Origin: Liquidambar formosana
Lineage: Eukaryota; Streptophyta; Magnoliopsida; Saxifragales; Altingiaceae
DNA: 64,000 bases
Direction of reading: 5' to 3'
Assembly (NCBI GenBank): GCA_039720395.1
Contig: JBBPBK010000048.1
Coordinates: forward strand, 1,927,501 to 1,991,500
The stretch's first letter is position 1; the number at the start of each line of letters is the position of its first letter. Shown piece by piece: positions 1 to 10,462 of the stretch. The notes below the pieces were generated by a model. The model did no database searches. It had not been told where the DNA came from and saw nothing but the letters and a program-made list of their open reading frames with translations. The translations under genes were made by a program, and so were the position numbers.

Positions 1-1
1 A

Positions 2-312
2 GAGGAAGCAGATGATGATAGTGACATCACCAGAATTTGGAACCATTTTGTTGTCAACAATGATGATGCCATGCTCAGAATTACTTTGCCAAATTTGAGG
101 GTCTTGAATTTGGAGGATTTACCGGAATTGAAGAGCATAATCTGCAGTAGGGGTATAATGGTTGTGATTCTCTCCAAAAAATAACAGTAAGGAGATGTCC
201 AAAGCTGAAGAGGCTGCCTCTCCATCTGCCAATCCTAAATGGTCAACCTTCTCCTCCCTCCTCTCTTCTTCTAATCGAGATAGATGATAGAGAATTGTGG
301 GAATCATTGTAA
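2..312 (+). pseudogene. 3' end of a CC-NBS-LRR type disease-resistance gene, frameshifted
   Basis: From base 2 the frame reads an acidic stretch (EEADDDSD), then a leucine-rich segment containing LPNLRVLNLEDLPELKSI. This is the usual last leucine-rich repeat of plant NBS-LRR proteins of the RPS2 / At4g27190 type, intracellular immune receptors. The frame ends in a stop at about 184. The remaining expected tail (a CPKLKRLPLHLP block and a final ELWESL) continues in another frame to a stop at 310-312. One missing base near 162-166 would explain the break, so this is a dead allele or a sequencing error. The gene runs in from before the window, so its NB-ARC and coiled-coil parts cannot be judged. 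Confidence 0.8.
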
Positions 313-1919
313 TGGGACCATCTTTACACTAAGGATGTTCTCGAACCCGGCCTTCCTTCTACACATTTTATAGACGGGGACAAACTGTACAGTGAAATGC
401 CCATGAACTAGTAAAGACTCTTTTCACTCCTAAAAAATTTCCTTTGTTGATCTTTCCTTCAGTCTCCACCTTCAGATGTATACATATTTAATATAATTAT
501 CCATGTCATGTCTTAATTCATTGCTCCTCAATCTCCTAATTCTTTTTACTAATCGTTCCTTTTGGCCTAGCAACGAGGCTTCCTTATATGATGCGTCTCC
601 ATGAGACAATATACTTCTTTGTGATGATATCAAAGTACTTTTTTACCCCACAATCCCATTTTGGTTCACTTCTATTGACTCATGACACCCCATAACCAGG
701 TCACAGTTACATGGAAGACTCACTCTTTTCAGTGCAAGTACAGTCTCGAGACAAATGTTTTCTACTCTATATTCAATCTTACTTCAATTGTTGTCATGAT
801 TAACTCATTAATTACCGTTTTTGGTGTGATGTAGAATATATGACCAAGGTGAAGCCAACTCGGAAACAAAGTGGACTCAGAACTTCGAAATTCCACGTGT
901 GCGCTCTATGTATAGACGACGCAGGGCTCTTTCAATCGATATTCCTCTTTTAAGTATCTTTAGAAGTTTAAATGATAATTCTATACTTTTTACTATATTT
1001 TTTGTTTCAGATTCCGTTCTTGGCCTGAATATGGTGGCCTGTAGTTGTTTTTTTTTTTTTTTTAAATCAAGTTGTACAATCACTAATGCTTAATTTATTC
1101 CTCCATTGCATGTTCTAATTACTTCTTACCTCCCGCCCCACGAGACCCTAACCTTTTTTTTTTTCCCCTTCTGTCTTCCTAGTGAGAAAAAGCATACTAG
1201 ATGGAGAAAGTGATAAATCTTGGTTGACATACATTTCAATCACAAGTGACCCCACTAGATTATTGTATAAAAGGGTGCATAGTTTTTCGTAACGTTTCTG
1301 GTACACTCCTTTTTGTGTGTGTATATATATATATATATATATGCTTGTGTAGAGAGATAACTACTAACTATTGTATTCAAATGTATTGAAAAATATCACA
1401 TTCTGTACCATCCAAATACTTGGTTTGACATGATTTCATATACCCGTTTGATCTCTTCACCTAATAGTTTAGGCTTTCAGGTTAGAAACTTAACATGCTA
1501 TTAAAACATGTTGTTCGTGGGTCTGTTGTATTCATGCTGATCTTCATATGTGAGAGGCCTGTTCTTGTCTTGTCAAACATACTCGTTAAGGGGAGTGTTG
1601 GAAAATATATTGCCCAAATACTAAGTTTGATGAGAATTCATATTTAGACCCTCCACTTAACAATTTAAGCTTTTAAGTTAGAAACTTAAGGAAACTTTCT
1701 TACACCTAATTGAGCTAGCCAATATATGTATGTATATAGATTTTATTATTTTTGGTGGTTTTTTCTTATGATAATGAAATTGACCAATTAAATTAAGATG
1801 CAAAGGACATGATTTTTGGTGATATTTGTAACTCCGTGTTTTTAAACACCAGTTAATAGCTGAGGTTTTAGCTTCAACGATTTTTGCCATTCTACTGGGG
1901 AAGGATAATGTTGACTTTA
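313..1919. other. Intergenic sequence; no gene seen
   Basis: AT-rich spacer after the NBS-LRR tail, with T-runs at 1048-1062 and 1156-1164 and a GT/TA microsatellite near 1314-1342. Two diverged stretches (about 1381-1500 and 1596-1690) share a CCAAATACT ... TTAGGCTTT(C/T)..GTTAGAAACTTAA layout. The second follows GGGGAGTGTTGG, which looks like the polypurine tract and start of a copia-type LTR. No reading frame here resembles a protein. Confidence 0.5.
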
Positions 1920-2075
1920 TAACTTGCCCATTCACTCGGTGATATTTTTAATTGGCTCTTTGCCCTTGCTGGCGGCAAGCCTCTTTACCAATCCTTCTTT
2001 TTAACATCATTTTGGCAATCTCCCTCTTCCAACAGGGTCATTTTCTTCGTAACCCTTGTCTTTGCTCTGGTCATA
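1920..2075. repeat. Direct repeat, copy 1 of the region upstream of the membrane-protein gene
   Basis: About 155 bp starting AACTTGCCCATTCACTCGGT and ending CTCTGGTCATA. It recurs at 2834-2992, just before the gene at 3098, with roughly nine in ten bases identical by eye. The intervening 760 bp is T-rich spacer with a CACTA-like end. Confidence 0.8.
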
Positions 2076-2245
2076 TTGCCCTATGACCACGGCTTTTAAA
2101 AAGTGAGATTAAAATTCTTAGAAGATATCAGTTTTTTCTTAAAACCGTGATAAAATGTTTTGCCCATGAAGACGATCACACTTATTTTTTAAACTGTGAT
2201 CTTTTTATTTTTCCAACCATAATATTTTCTATTATTGTAGTAGTG
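2076..2245 (-). mobile_element. Possible terminus of a CACTA (En/Spm-type) element
   Basis: Read on the minus strand from 2245 it starts CACTACTACAATAAT. It then has repeated short subterminal motifs (GATCACAGTTT, GATCG, ATCACGGTTTT), as in CACTA transposon ends. The opposite terminus is not found, so it is at best a truncated end. It begins exactly where the upstream direct repeat stops. Confidence 0.35.
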
Positions 2246-2833
2246 TTTCCGTTGTTTTTTTTTTTTTTTTTTTTTTTTGGTTTTTAACTAAATTTTGTTT
2301 TCGCATTAAAACATTTTTTTTTTCCACTTCTAATACTATTAGATAGAGTTTGTATTCTCTCTTGTATATAGATATGTTTCAATCTTTAAGATTATTTTAA
2401 AGTCATTGGATGTATCATAATTTAAAAATCAAAACATATTGAAGTAAAAACAGAGGATTTAAACTCGATTGAGCTTAGGCACATTTGTACAATCAAAATT
2501 TGATGACTAGGTAAGTAGGTCCCATTATCTTTGCACTCAATTAACATCTTACGTTTTTGGACAGACTCAACTTTTCCCATTTGTAAAACTTCCATTATTA
2601 TAATCATCAAGAAGGTATGTCCCGTGAGAATCCTATTAACACGGGATGTTAATCAACTCAAAAATGTTTGTTTTGTTTTGTTTTTTGTTTTTATTTTTTT
2701 TATTTGGTTTTTCTTGGTTACAATCATGTAAGAACATGCTTACTTAAATTGTATAAGTACTATGCATCGATGCCATGTACCTCGTAACCAATCAATAATA
2801 ACAGACGGAATCCAGGGCCCCACGATGGAAAAT
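2246..2833. other. Intergenic T-rich spacer
   Basis: Contains a run of about 23 T at 2256-2278, further T-runs near 2311 and 2695, and nothing that looks coding. Confidence 0.5.
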
Positions 2834-2992
2834 AACTTGCCCATTCACTCGGTAATATTTTTAATTGGCTCTTTGGCCTTGCTGGCGGCAAGCCTCTTTG
2901 CCAATCCTTCCTTTTAAAGAACGTCATTTTGGCAATCCCTCTTTTCCCACAAGGTCATTTTCTTCGTAACCCTCGTCTTTGCTCTGGTCATA
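2834..2992. repeat. Direct repeat, copy 2, immediately upstream of the membrane-protein gene
   Basis: Second copy of the 1920-2075 block, starting AACTTGCCCATTCACTCGGT. It ends about 105 bp before the ATG at 3098 and therefore lies where the promoter or 5' leader of that gene should be. The other family members instead have a TATA-like stretch about 85-105 bp before their ATG. Confidence 0.75.
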
Positions 2993-3097
2993 GAAGGCCA
3001 AAGCATAGCTGCTCTTCCTCTTCTCTGTGTTTTTTGCTAGATCCGCTCTTCCTTCTCGTCTGGTAAATATTTACTGATCTTTTAACTACAAAAAAGG

Positions 3098-3670
3098 ATG
3101 CACTGCTCCATAGAATTGAGATATGGCATTCCTCCCCTGATATTCCTCATCCTTCTCCTGTTCCGAAATTCCCAAAGCATGCCTTGGAATCAACATGGTG
3201 CATTAGAGACTAATCATCATCCCACTTCGATGATTCCCATATTGCTTCTTGCCACTGCCTTATTATTCTTTCTCTTCACATCCATCAAGCTCCCTCTCAG
3301 TGCTTCCGCCGAGCCAATCCGCTTGCGCGCCAGAGATTTCTCTGTTGCAGTGGCCATTTCATTGCTAGCCTCGTTCATTTTCCCACCACCACTCTTCTGG
3401 TTTGTTTACGCCTTAATCATTTGTACCTCTCCTTGGTATGGCTTGCTTTTCAACCTATTTAAACACTTTCTTGGCTGGTTATGCCACATCCTGCAAGCCA
3501 TTCCTACTCTCATTATTATTCGCACCACACGACAACCGGAAACTCCACAACCAGAACATCCTCGAGTTGAAATTGATGTTCTTGATGTTGAAGGACAACT
3601 TGCCATGCAAGATCAGCCAAGTTCGGAAGATGAATTTGTACTAGTCATTGATGAGCAGCATCAGGAATGA
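3098..3670 (+). CDS. Small hydrophobic membrane protein of unknown function, intact copy 1
   Basis: 190 residues, not a family I recognise. Visible hydrophobic segments are about 12-24, 43-62 and 83-128 (the last probably two helices, FSVAVAISLLASFIFPPP and the following FVYALIICTSPW). An Ala/Arg-rich loop EPIRLRARDF lies before the third. After residue 150 the chain becomes polar and acidic (QPETPQPEHP, then SSEDEFVLVIDE). This pattern suggests an integral membrane protein with a soluble acidic C-terminus. The start is supported because the paralogues at 13476-14075, 44982 and 51949 begin at the same aligned position. It is the only copy on the plus strand. The 3' flank resembles the flanks of the other copies. 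No key residue or known domain is evident, so no function is proposed. Confidence 0.75.
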   Translation: MHCSIELRYGIPPLIFLILLLFRNSQSMPWNQHGALETNHHPTSMIPILLLATALLFFLFTSIKLPLSASAEPIRLRARDFSVAVAISLLASFIFPPPLFWFVYALIICTSPWYGLLFNLFKHFLGWLCHILQAIPTLIIIRTTRQPETPQPEHPRVEIDVLDVEGQLAMQDQPSSEDEFVLVIDEQHQE

Positions 3671-4165
3671 CGTCCATTTCTTAGTTTGTATAATAAGCCT
3701 TTGTTTGGTCGTGATGGAAACAGAGGAGCAGAAGAGGAAGGGGAAATTAAGGTCTTGCACTGTTTGGTTTCTAAGAAAACAAAATACTCAACTCAACCAA
3801 ATAACTGATCTTGGCATAATTGGGCTGCGTATTTTTTTTCCCAGGAGCCTAATCAGCAGAATATACAAGATTTTATATTTCTTTTCTTTTCTTTTCTTTT
3901 CGTCTAATTTGAGGGCAACCAAATAGAGACGTAGTGTTTTGAAGGGTGTCTTGTTATATTTTGTACTGGTAACAAATAAACTCCTCTGTTTGTAAGTTGG
4001 ATAATAACTCGAGGGATAGAAAGGGAAAACAGCAAAAATGTTTTAGAGATGAGTTCATTTTGAGGAAATTTTAGCATTTTCCTTTTGTACCCACGTTCTT
4101 TCTTAGATCCAAACGGAGTCCTAGGTTTTGGGTTCTGTGTAAAATGTATTCAATCTTTTTATTAT
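3671..4165. other. 3' flank of the membrane-protein gene
   Basis: Probable 3' untranslated region and spacer. The stretch GTTTGGTTTCTAAGAAAAC (about 3762) is also present, in inverse orientation, beside the copies at 13.4 and 51.3 kb. This suggests that the repeated unit included 3' flank. No further gene is seen. Confidence 0.45.
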
Positions 4166-4424
4166 GGATATTTTTAATTCAGTCACAAATTTGCCTTGGC
4201 CACTAAATTATGTATACATAATGAAATCATGAGAGAATATAGATCCATTAATTTTTCTTACATATTTTCTGTTTTTATGTTTGTGGATGATCGTCCCATT
4301 CAAAATCAGTGATAGATGCCTTAAATATTAATGCTGAACACATTATAATCACTTAATTTTCATTTGGATGACCAAACAAGCCCTTAATTTATATAGTATA
4401 TAGGATGATGATTAGGTAAGCACG

Positions 4425-4455
<31 letters not shown>

Positions 4456-4457
<2 letters not shown>

Positions 4458-4629
4458 ATGATGATCAGGTAAGCACGTACTGATATAACTTATATCAAAA
4501 CCTGCATTGGGAGTTGTACCTTGTGCATTAGTGAGATGTGAGGTGCATTGAATCAATGCAAGGGGTACAACCCCCAATGCATAGTGCTGATGTAACTTAC
4601 ATCAGCACGTGCTGATGGGATCACCTCTG
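4456..4629 (+). mobile_element. Palindromic MITE in a (TA)n microsatellite (Micron-like), copy 1
   Basis: 174 bp from GGATGATGATCAGGTAAGCA to GGGATCACCTCTG, with long (TA)n on both sides. Both ends contain a near-palindrome CAGCACGTGCTGAT followed by TGATATAA.TTATATCA-type arms, so it can fold into a hairpin. Four well-preserved copies occur in the window, each embedded in TA repeats. A short truncated copy precedes it at 4401-4426. Confidence 0.75.
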
Positions 4630-4660
4630 TATATATATATATATATATACACGATTATGT

Positions 4661-4825
4661 TCCCATCAGCAAGTGTTGACATAAGTTATATCAGCATCAT
4701 GCATTGGGATTGTACCTCTTGCATAGGTCCAATGTATCTTATATCCCACTAATGCAAAAGGTACAACACTAATGTGGGTGTTGATATAAGTTATATCAAC
4801 ACGTACTTATCTAATCATCATCCTA
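4661..4825 (-). mobile_element. Palindromic MITE (Micron-like), copy 2, inverted
   Basis: Same family as the element at 4456 but in opposite orientation and more diverged (starts TCCCATCAGCAAGTGTTGAC, ends CATCATCCTA). It is separated from copy 1 only by a (TA)n run and followed by a TG-repeat. Confidence 0.6.
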
Positions 4826-6249
4826 TATGTGTGTGTGTGTTTGTTACCAAGATTTTCATGGGCTGGACTAGAGCTCAATTCTTATGCTAGCTTTGAGACT
4901 ACTCGAACGTAAAGGAAAGCTTGCATTCTTCAAGGGGACTTCTGCTGATGATGATGAGAGAGAGGAATTCTGTGTCTCAATTTTCTACTATAACTTCCTA
5001 GGCGTTGATTGTTATTTGGTTATCTGTTACTATTTTTTTTTTTTTAAATTTATTTTATTATTATTTTTTTTTTTTTTGGGGATAATTGTTGTCTGTTACT
5101 ATTAGTCTGATCATTTGATCGACATAAGTCTTCTCCAAAAGGGTATGCATTGGACAGTTAAATGTGCCTTCTGATAGGTGCCACTCCTAGTTGGCCATCC
5201 TTCCATGACAGTAGATTTTTGGGATATAGTAGAGGGGTGAAAGGGAGATTTTTAAAACTGATTATATTGTGCTTGACCTGAATGAGGCTTGGGCACCTAC
5301 GTCTGGTTCAACCTGGCCAATTACAGGGGTATATGATAGGGAGAAAAGTTATAAATTACTGGAAACCTCCTTAAATTATAGGCCACTTTCTTGAACCCTT
5401 CTGAATTTTAAAACTGAATAAATAACTCACTAAACTATTATATTGTGGCATTTTCCCCCTTGGTCATATTTTAATGCCTATTTTTATCCAAATTTTGTTG
5501 ACTCTATGGTATTTTTAAGTCAAATTTGAAGCCTAAACCAATTAGTGCCTATTTCTCACATAATCTGCTTCAATCAATTTTTTCTAACTGCTAAAAGTTG
5601 TAAGAGGAGTTTCATGTAATTTGTAACAATTGATACCCTAATCCCGAACCCTCTTAATGTCAACAAATGAATATTAAAACTTTTCTATAAGATTGAACCT
5701 GAAATCATCTCTTGCTTACAAATATCTCCAAACCAGTGATCAGCTAGTGGAAAGTTTCCAATTTGCATACACCATCCCCAAGGTTCCCAATTCAAGCTGC
5801 TTGCACCATCCCCAACCCAGTGAGAAGTTGCCAAGGTGCTTCACCCCCGCGCGTCCAAAAAACGAAAAAAGAAAGAAAAGAAAGATAAAGCAGGTCAAGG
5901 CTTGTATTTTTATAATTTTATATTTATTTTGCCGATAAGGTACTTGACTTCTGCAACTAACTAATCTTAAACCACAAGTAAGACCACCACTTATTTCGCA
6001 TCAATTAACACTTAAGATTGATAAACCTGATTGATGACGAGTCCAAAATAGAGAATGGAAATCAAGTTATAATACATGAGATCTCAAATGGTTATCCCAA
6101 TTCACGAGAATGACTCCCAATTGGAACAAATTGCAATACAAAATAAGATAAAGAGAGAATGCGAGACCTCAATTTTGTTTTCATCTTCTTTTCCTCTGCT
6201 TGCTTTGCAACCAAACAAGGACTTATTGTACATATTTGGCATAAAATGG
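4826..6249. other. Spacer of the segmental duplication, with a possible foldback element at 5327-5638
   Basis: No confident gene. A stretch at 4887-4950 (LALRLLERKGKLAFFKG in one frame) is well kept in copy B at 49929 but has no recognisable family. About 5327-5638 has imperfect inverted ends (GGGTAT...AAATTACTGGAAAC against GGGTATCAATTGTTACAAATTACATGAAAC). It is probably a foldback MITE and is also present at about 50300-50620. Confidence 0.4.
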
Positions 6250-6760
6250 ACACCATTGCTGAAGCTGGCTCATCAATGACTACAACAAAGTCATCTACCA
6301 AACTTGACTGATCCTGCATAAGCTGTCCTTCGAGGTCAAGTACATCAATGTCAAGTTCTGGTTCGGTGACTTCATGTAGTAGGGTGATACAAAAGAGAGT
6401 AGAAATGGCTTGAAGGGTGTAGAATAGCCAGCAGAGGAAGTACTTGAATAGGTTCTAAAGCAAGCCATACCAAGGAGAGAACATATGATTGAACGGTAAG
6501 CAATCTAGAAGAATGGTGGTGGGAAAATGAATGAGGCTAGCAATGAAATGGCCACAGCAACAGAGAAATCTCCAGCACACAAGCGGGATCTTGATGGATG
6601 TGAAGAGGAGAGATGATGGCGAGAAGCAACTTGGGCACCTTTAAAGTGGTACTCTGATCAGGAGGAGCAAATTGGCCCATGGCTTGCCTAGGGAATTTTG
6701 GAGAAAAAGGAGGTTAATCAGTGGTGGAACGGCATGTCTCATATCTACGAAGCAGTACAT
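6250..6760 (-). pseudogene. Dead copy 2 of the small membrane-protein family
   Basis: Minus strand from an ATG at 6760. The sequence follows the family (MYCF...RHAVPPLINLLFLQNS, later VAVAISLLASFIFPPP and the acidic end VVVIDE). It is broken by a one-base loss near residue 33, a deletion of about 30 bp where the Pro-Leu / EPIR loop should be, and an in-frame stop right after FIFPPPFF. A second stop lies in the next helix, and the 3' end is shifted by one base. The two stops are shared with the duplicate at 51404-51949, so the gene was dead before the segment was copied. A TATA-like ATATAAC lies about 95 bp upstream (6855-6862). Confidence 0.8.
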
Positions 6761-7392
6761 CACTTCTCTTCACTAGTTTATTTTCTTAAGGAATCAACAA
6801 TAAACTAGGAATTAGTTGCAACGGCAGATGTGAAATTTGCCTCTGCTCGTCAAGTTATATACAGGTAGGGTCCATGCATGCAATAGTACTATGTGAAGTA
6901 ATCAATCTCCTGGTTTACTCCAACCCCCAAGCAGTAGGAAGTTCCCAAGTTACTTCAACCTGCGTCCAAAACAAGAAAGCAAAAGAAAAAAAGGTCACAA
7001 TATCACGAATGCTTACAATGCGTAAGATGATGAAGCAAAAAGGTCACAATATCACGAATGTTACAATGCGTAATGTTATGAATGTTGCAATGTTATGTTA
7101 CAAATAAGATTACTGTAGCATTGGGTTCCTATATTTGGAGATGAAAACCAGTAAGCTTATGTTATAAATTTTTTTGTCGAAAGATAACAAAATCAAAATG
7201 AATGGGAGAAACAATAAATAATACTTAATAGTTACCGCTAACCAATCAAATGGATCCCAGGCCATGTCAATGAATCACAAATTAATAATTAAGGCATTAT
7301 ACCAAATACCAAAGCACCTCATCGTGGGTCCAATGGCTGAAAAATTGAAGATTTAATTACATGGAGCATATGTCGTAATCATAAGAACCTAC
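6761..7392. other. Upstream region of dead copy 2 and spacer
   Basis: Contains the TATA-like stretch at 6855-6862 and a short tandem duplication around AGGTCACAATATCACGAATG (6990-7015 and 7040-7065). Most of it is shared with copy B up to about 7215; 7215-7365 is missing there. No gene is seen. Confidence 0.45.
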
Positions 7393-7745
7393 TGTTGTCC
7401 TTGGAAGGCATCACAACAGATTTCCTAAACTCCAATTTGCAAATTTCGTTTGGAAATTCTTGTCGGTATCAAGCTGGAACAACTTCTTCCTGAATACCCC
7501 GATTCAGCGCCAAAGAATTTCCTGCTGCTACCATACACTTGGTGATAAATAAAGGCGTCTCCTCAAGGATCAGTTCGCCTTCACTTACAAGGATTCGATC
7601 CTCTTTTTTTCCTTTTTTTTTGGATAACGAAGGATTCCATCCTCGTTGACTTGATGTGTGTTCACCATATCAATTGTGAAGCTGCAAACACAGAGCAAAA
7701 ATGTCATGGACCTCAGACCATAAGCTATCATCACATTAAACAGAC
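7393..7745 (-). pseudogene. Unidentified duplicated reading frame (exon or gene remnant), copy A
   Basis: On the minus strand the segment contains a splice-acceptor-like stretch (TTGCTCTGTGTTTGCAG, about 7686-7702). A frame then reads EGELI...EETPLFITKCMVAAGNSL and continues to the EFPNEICKLEFRKSVV block. In copy B (52409-52765) the equivalent is open for 118 codons. In copy A a purine-rich insertion (opposite the T-run at 7601-7620) and a stop within the RY.QEF region break it. I do not recognise the protein. It could be an internal exon of an unknown gene lying downstream of the PPR gene, or chance conservation by recent duplication. Confidence 0.4.
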
Positions 7746-8314
7746 AATGATGCCACCCTGGTACCCGTAACCATTAATTTGTCGGAAAATAATATGAGCA
7801 CACTCTCACCTTACTAGCTCCTAGAGGAGCACCATCTTGTACTTTCACCAAAATTCAGTGTCCAAGGGGCCAGAAATTGACGATACCCTGTTAATTATTG
7901 ATTGAATGAAACAGGATTACCAATTCACTGCTGATAGCGTTGAATGTAAGAGGGTGGTTTCAAAGAAGATTTAGACTCGACATACAGTACCTTCAAGAAT
8001 TGAAAATCCATGGCAGTTAGCGGCTTAGTGGGCATGCTTGAGTTAGGTCCAAATAGTCACATCTAGAACTGGTAACAAGCTTTCCAACTTTTTTCTTCAC
8101 CTTCGAGGAGTGTTAAAGGGTTGGGCTCCAGCCTGATTTAGCATTCTGCTTGTTTTGCTTCATATTAGTTTAACCAGTTAACTTCAGCTCCCAATAAGAA
8201 TGTACTGCCTTTGTAAAGGTCAAAGATTGACTTTAACAAGGCTAAAGCACCATATACTTGAAAACTTCCCAGTGAACTTCAGACAACGTTTGACTGAAAA
8301 AGATGCAAAAATCT
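7746..8314. other. 3' flank of the PPR gene
   Basis: Non-coding sequence between the unidentified frame and the PPR stop codon, largely identical to 52766-53200 plus 58125-58262 in copy B. The LINE target site in copy B corresponds to about 8179-8194 here, still uninterrupted. Confidence 0.5.
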
Positions 8315-10462
8315 TCAATCAATGCCAACCCATTTCCTAAATGCCCGAACAAACTCAACCCTCTTGCTTTGAGCCTCAGTTCTAGCCTTGGATGCTTTTA
8401 AATTTCTGTAAAGATCCTTGTGAAACTTTAAGAACTCACGTTTATACATCCACTTGTCAGTATACATATTCCGCTGTCTCAAATGATCAACAACCTCCAT
8501 TACTCGCTCAAAGTAACCACCTCGCAGAAAATTTAATAGCAGTAACTCAAACAAATCCCTGCTTATTACTAAATTCCCACTCTCCATATTTCTCTTAATG
8601 TCCCCCCACAAGATTGTAATTTCACGATACATTTCCATAGAAGAATACCCATGTACCAAGTAAGCAAAAGTTTGCACTGTGGGTTGAATTTTCATCTCTT
8701 GTATTCTTCGATATGTCTTCAAAGCATCCCCAATCATTTTGGCCTTGCAGAAGAAATACATAGAAGAATTTAACTCATAAGCCAAAGGAGGAATAGCTTG
8801 CTCCTCCTCTCTCATTTCCCAAACCAAACACTCAGCCAAATCTGATATTTGAATTGAAGATGATGCTTTTGTATATACTTCTGATCGACATGTGGAAACA
8901 AGCATCTCATCAGACATATCCAGAGCTAAATCAGCCTTCCTCATTTGTCTTAGCAGTGCCTTTGCTTCCCTAAACATCCTTCCCTTGTAATAGGCTGTCA
9001 AGAGTGACATATACGTAATCAAACCCATGGGCACCCCAGCCAATTCAATGTCATCCAAAATGTCATGAGCAGTCTCCAGCCAACCCAAATGGATGCAAGC
9101 ATCAATCACATCAGAACACAAACTTGCTTCTTTCAATGAACCTAACCCTTTTTGAATGGTAATTAAAATCCATGAAAGCTCACTAATTTTTCCTACTTTC
9201 TTGTATCCATTGATGAGCTTGGCCAGTGCCCTGTTGCTAAGGACAAGTTTTGCATTTCTAAATATAACAAGCTCTTGCTTACTTTCCACCTTGAGGACAG
9301 AATCTTTTTGCAGCAGCTCGGGCACAATATGTATTTTCAAACCTGCCTTGAGATTGTGAGATGCAATGGCGACTAGGCAAGGCTTCTGTGGGTCCTTATT
9401 ATCCTTTTGATTAGGAAGAGACTTCCGGATTCTACACATATCTAATGCAAGCCTAGCAGCAGCCTCAATATCATTAAACTTGAAGTGCAAGCTCAGCAAA
9501 CTATCATAGAATTGCCGATAATGACGAACCAAAGGAATCAAAATTCGATCAATATGGTCTTTAAATTTCTTAATCTCATCCCTTTGACCATTCATCTCAT
9601 GAATCCGGGCAATGATAACTATAGATTGTGCATCAGCTATGACTCCTATGCGTGGCATCAACTCTATAAGTTGTTGGCCTTTCAAAGATGATCCAAACCT
9701 CACACAAGCATCAAGAACAAGATTAAAAATCATGGTATCTGGTCTTATCTGCTTTGCACGATTGGCTCTGTTTTCACTTAAATGCTGGAAACAATCACAA
9801 ATCTCAACCAAGATATTGGATGCAAGATACGTTCCGATATCAGTCTTCACCATATGTAGAACAACCAAACACAATACGTTCATCGAAGGCACACTCTCTT
9901 TTTCCAGCATCAATCTAAGGATCATGGAGGCGGGAACAGGCAATTGAGCTCTTGCTAAGGAGAGGGAGAGCGTGGTCAGCAAGCCATGCTGAAGTAAATT
10001 GGATTTCTCTTTCACAATTAAAAAAACTAAATCACATGCTTTTTGAAGCCAATGGGAATTTGATGAGTAGGACAATTCAGTGACTAACCTACTCACAAGA
10101 GAGTGCTCAGGGAAACCATACAAGCTTTTAAAATCATTAAAAGCTTCCCATGCTTCATCAACTTGATGATCTTTCAAAGCATTTTCAAGCTTTCTCAACA
10201 AAACTGCATGAGAGGAACCTTCCCAGCTTATCCTTTCGGGCTTAATAGTAGTAGAGAACTGTTGGAGAGATGGGTTTTGATACTGCTTATGGAAAGCACC
10301 TGATACTAGAAGTGTTGGAGAACTGTTGCTTAGAATGAATTCTCTGTCAGAAACTGATCTTAAGGTAGCTGTCTGAATAGTTGACACCACACGGCCCCTC
10401 GATGAACTGCTCCTGATGAAGCGGGAATGTACTAAGATTTCTCTAGTCAATGATAGTGCCAT
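8315..10462 (-). CDS. Pentatricopeptide repeat protein, P class, probably organelle-targeted
   Basis: 715 residues, ATG at 10462, single coding exon. The N-terminus is rich in Ser, Arg and hydroxylated residues with few acids (SRFIRSSSSRGRVVSTIQ), typical of a mitochondrial or plastid presequence. The body is helical 35-residue repeats. Examples are PDTMIFNLVLDACVRFG (about 240), NRALAKLINGYKKVGKISEL (about 410), ITYMSLLTAYYKGRMFREA (about 480) and QTFAYLVHGYSSMEMYREI (about 605). There is no E, E+ or DYW tail, so it is P-class: a sequence-specific RNA-binding protein for organelle RNA processing, stability or translation. The basic C-terminus ending VEFVRAFRKWVGID resembles the Arabidopsis At4g17616 / At1g03100 group, from memory only. 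The last 46 codons are duplicated at 58263-58400. The frame is clean, so it is probably functional. Confidence 0.92.
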   Translation of the reverse strand: MALSLTREILVHSRFIRSSSSRGRVVSTIQTATLRSVSDREFILSNSSPTLLVSGAFHKQYQNPSLQQFSTTIKPERISWEGSSHAVLLRKLENALKDHQVDEAWEAFNDFKSLYGFPEHSLVSRLVTELSYSSNSHWLQKACDLVFLIVKEKSNLLQHGLLTTLSLSLARAQLPVPASMILRLMLEKESVPSMNVLCLVVLHMVKTDIGTYLASNILVEICDCFQHLSENRANRAKQIRPDTMIFNLVLDACVRFGSSLKGQQLIELMPRIGVIADAQSIVIIARIHEMNGQRDEIKKFKDHIDRILIPLVRHYRQFYDSLLSLHFKFNDIEAAARLALDMCRIRKSLPNQKDNKDPQKPCLVAIASHNLKAGLKIHIVPELLQKDSVLKVESKQELVIFRNAKLVLSNRALAKLINGYKKVGKISELSWILITIQKGLGSLKEASLCSDVIDACIHLGWLETAHDILDDIELAGVPMGLITYMSLLTAYYKGRMFREAKALLRQMRKADLALDMSDEMLVSTCRSEVYTKASSSIQISDLAECLVWEMREEEQAIPPLAYELNSSMYFFCKAKMIGDALKTYRRIQEMKIQPTVQTFAYLVHGYSSMEMYREITILWGDIKRNMESGNLVISRDLFELLLLNFLRGGYFERVMEVVDHLRQRNMYTDKWMYKREFLKFHKDLYRNLKASKARTEAQSKRVEFVRAFRKWVGID

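Larger units (their letters stand above)
4166..8452. repeat. Segmental duplication, copy A
   Basis: About 4.3 kb that recurs in the same orientation at 49574-58400. The left boundary is at GATATTTTTAATTCAGTCAC and the right boundary is inside the PPR coding region, after TTTATACATCCA (8441-8452). Shared landmarks include the ATTCTTATGCTAGCTTTGAG stretch (4890), a dead membrane-protein gene, a conserved reading frame at about 7390-7745 and the PPR 3' end. Copy A has about 150 bp (around 7215-7365) and most of the palindromic MITE insertions that copy B lacks. Copy B has a LINE that copy A lacks. Confidence 0.9.
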
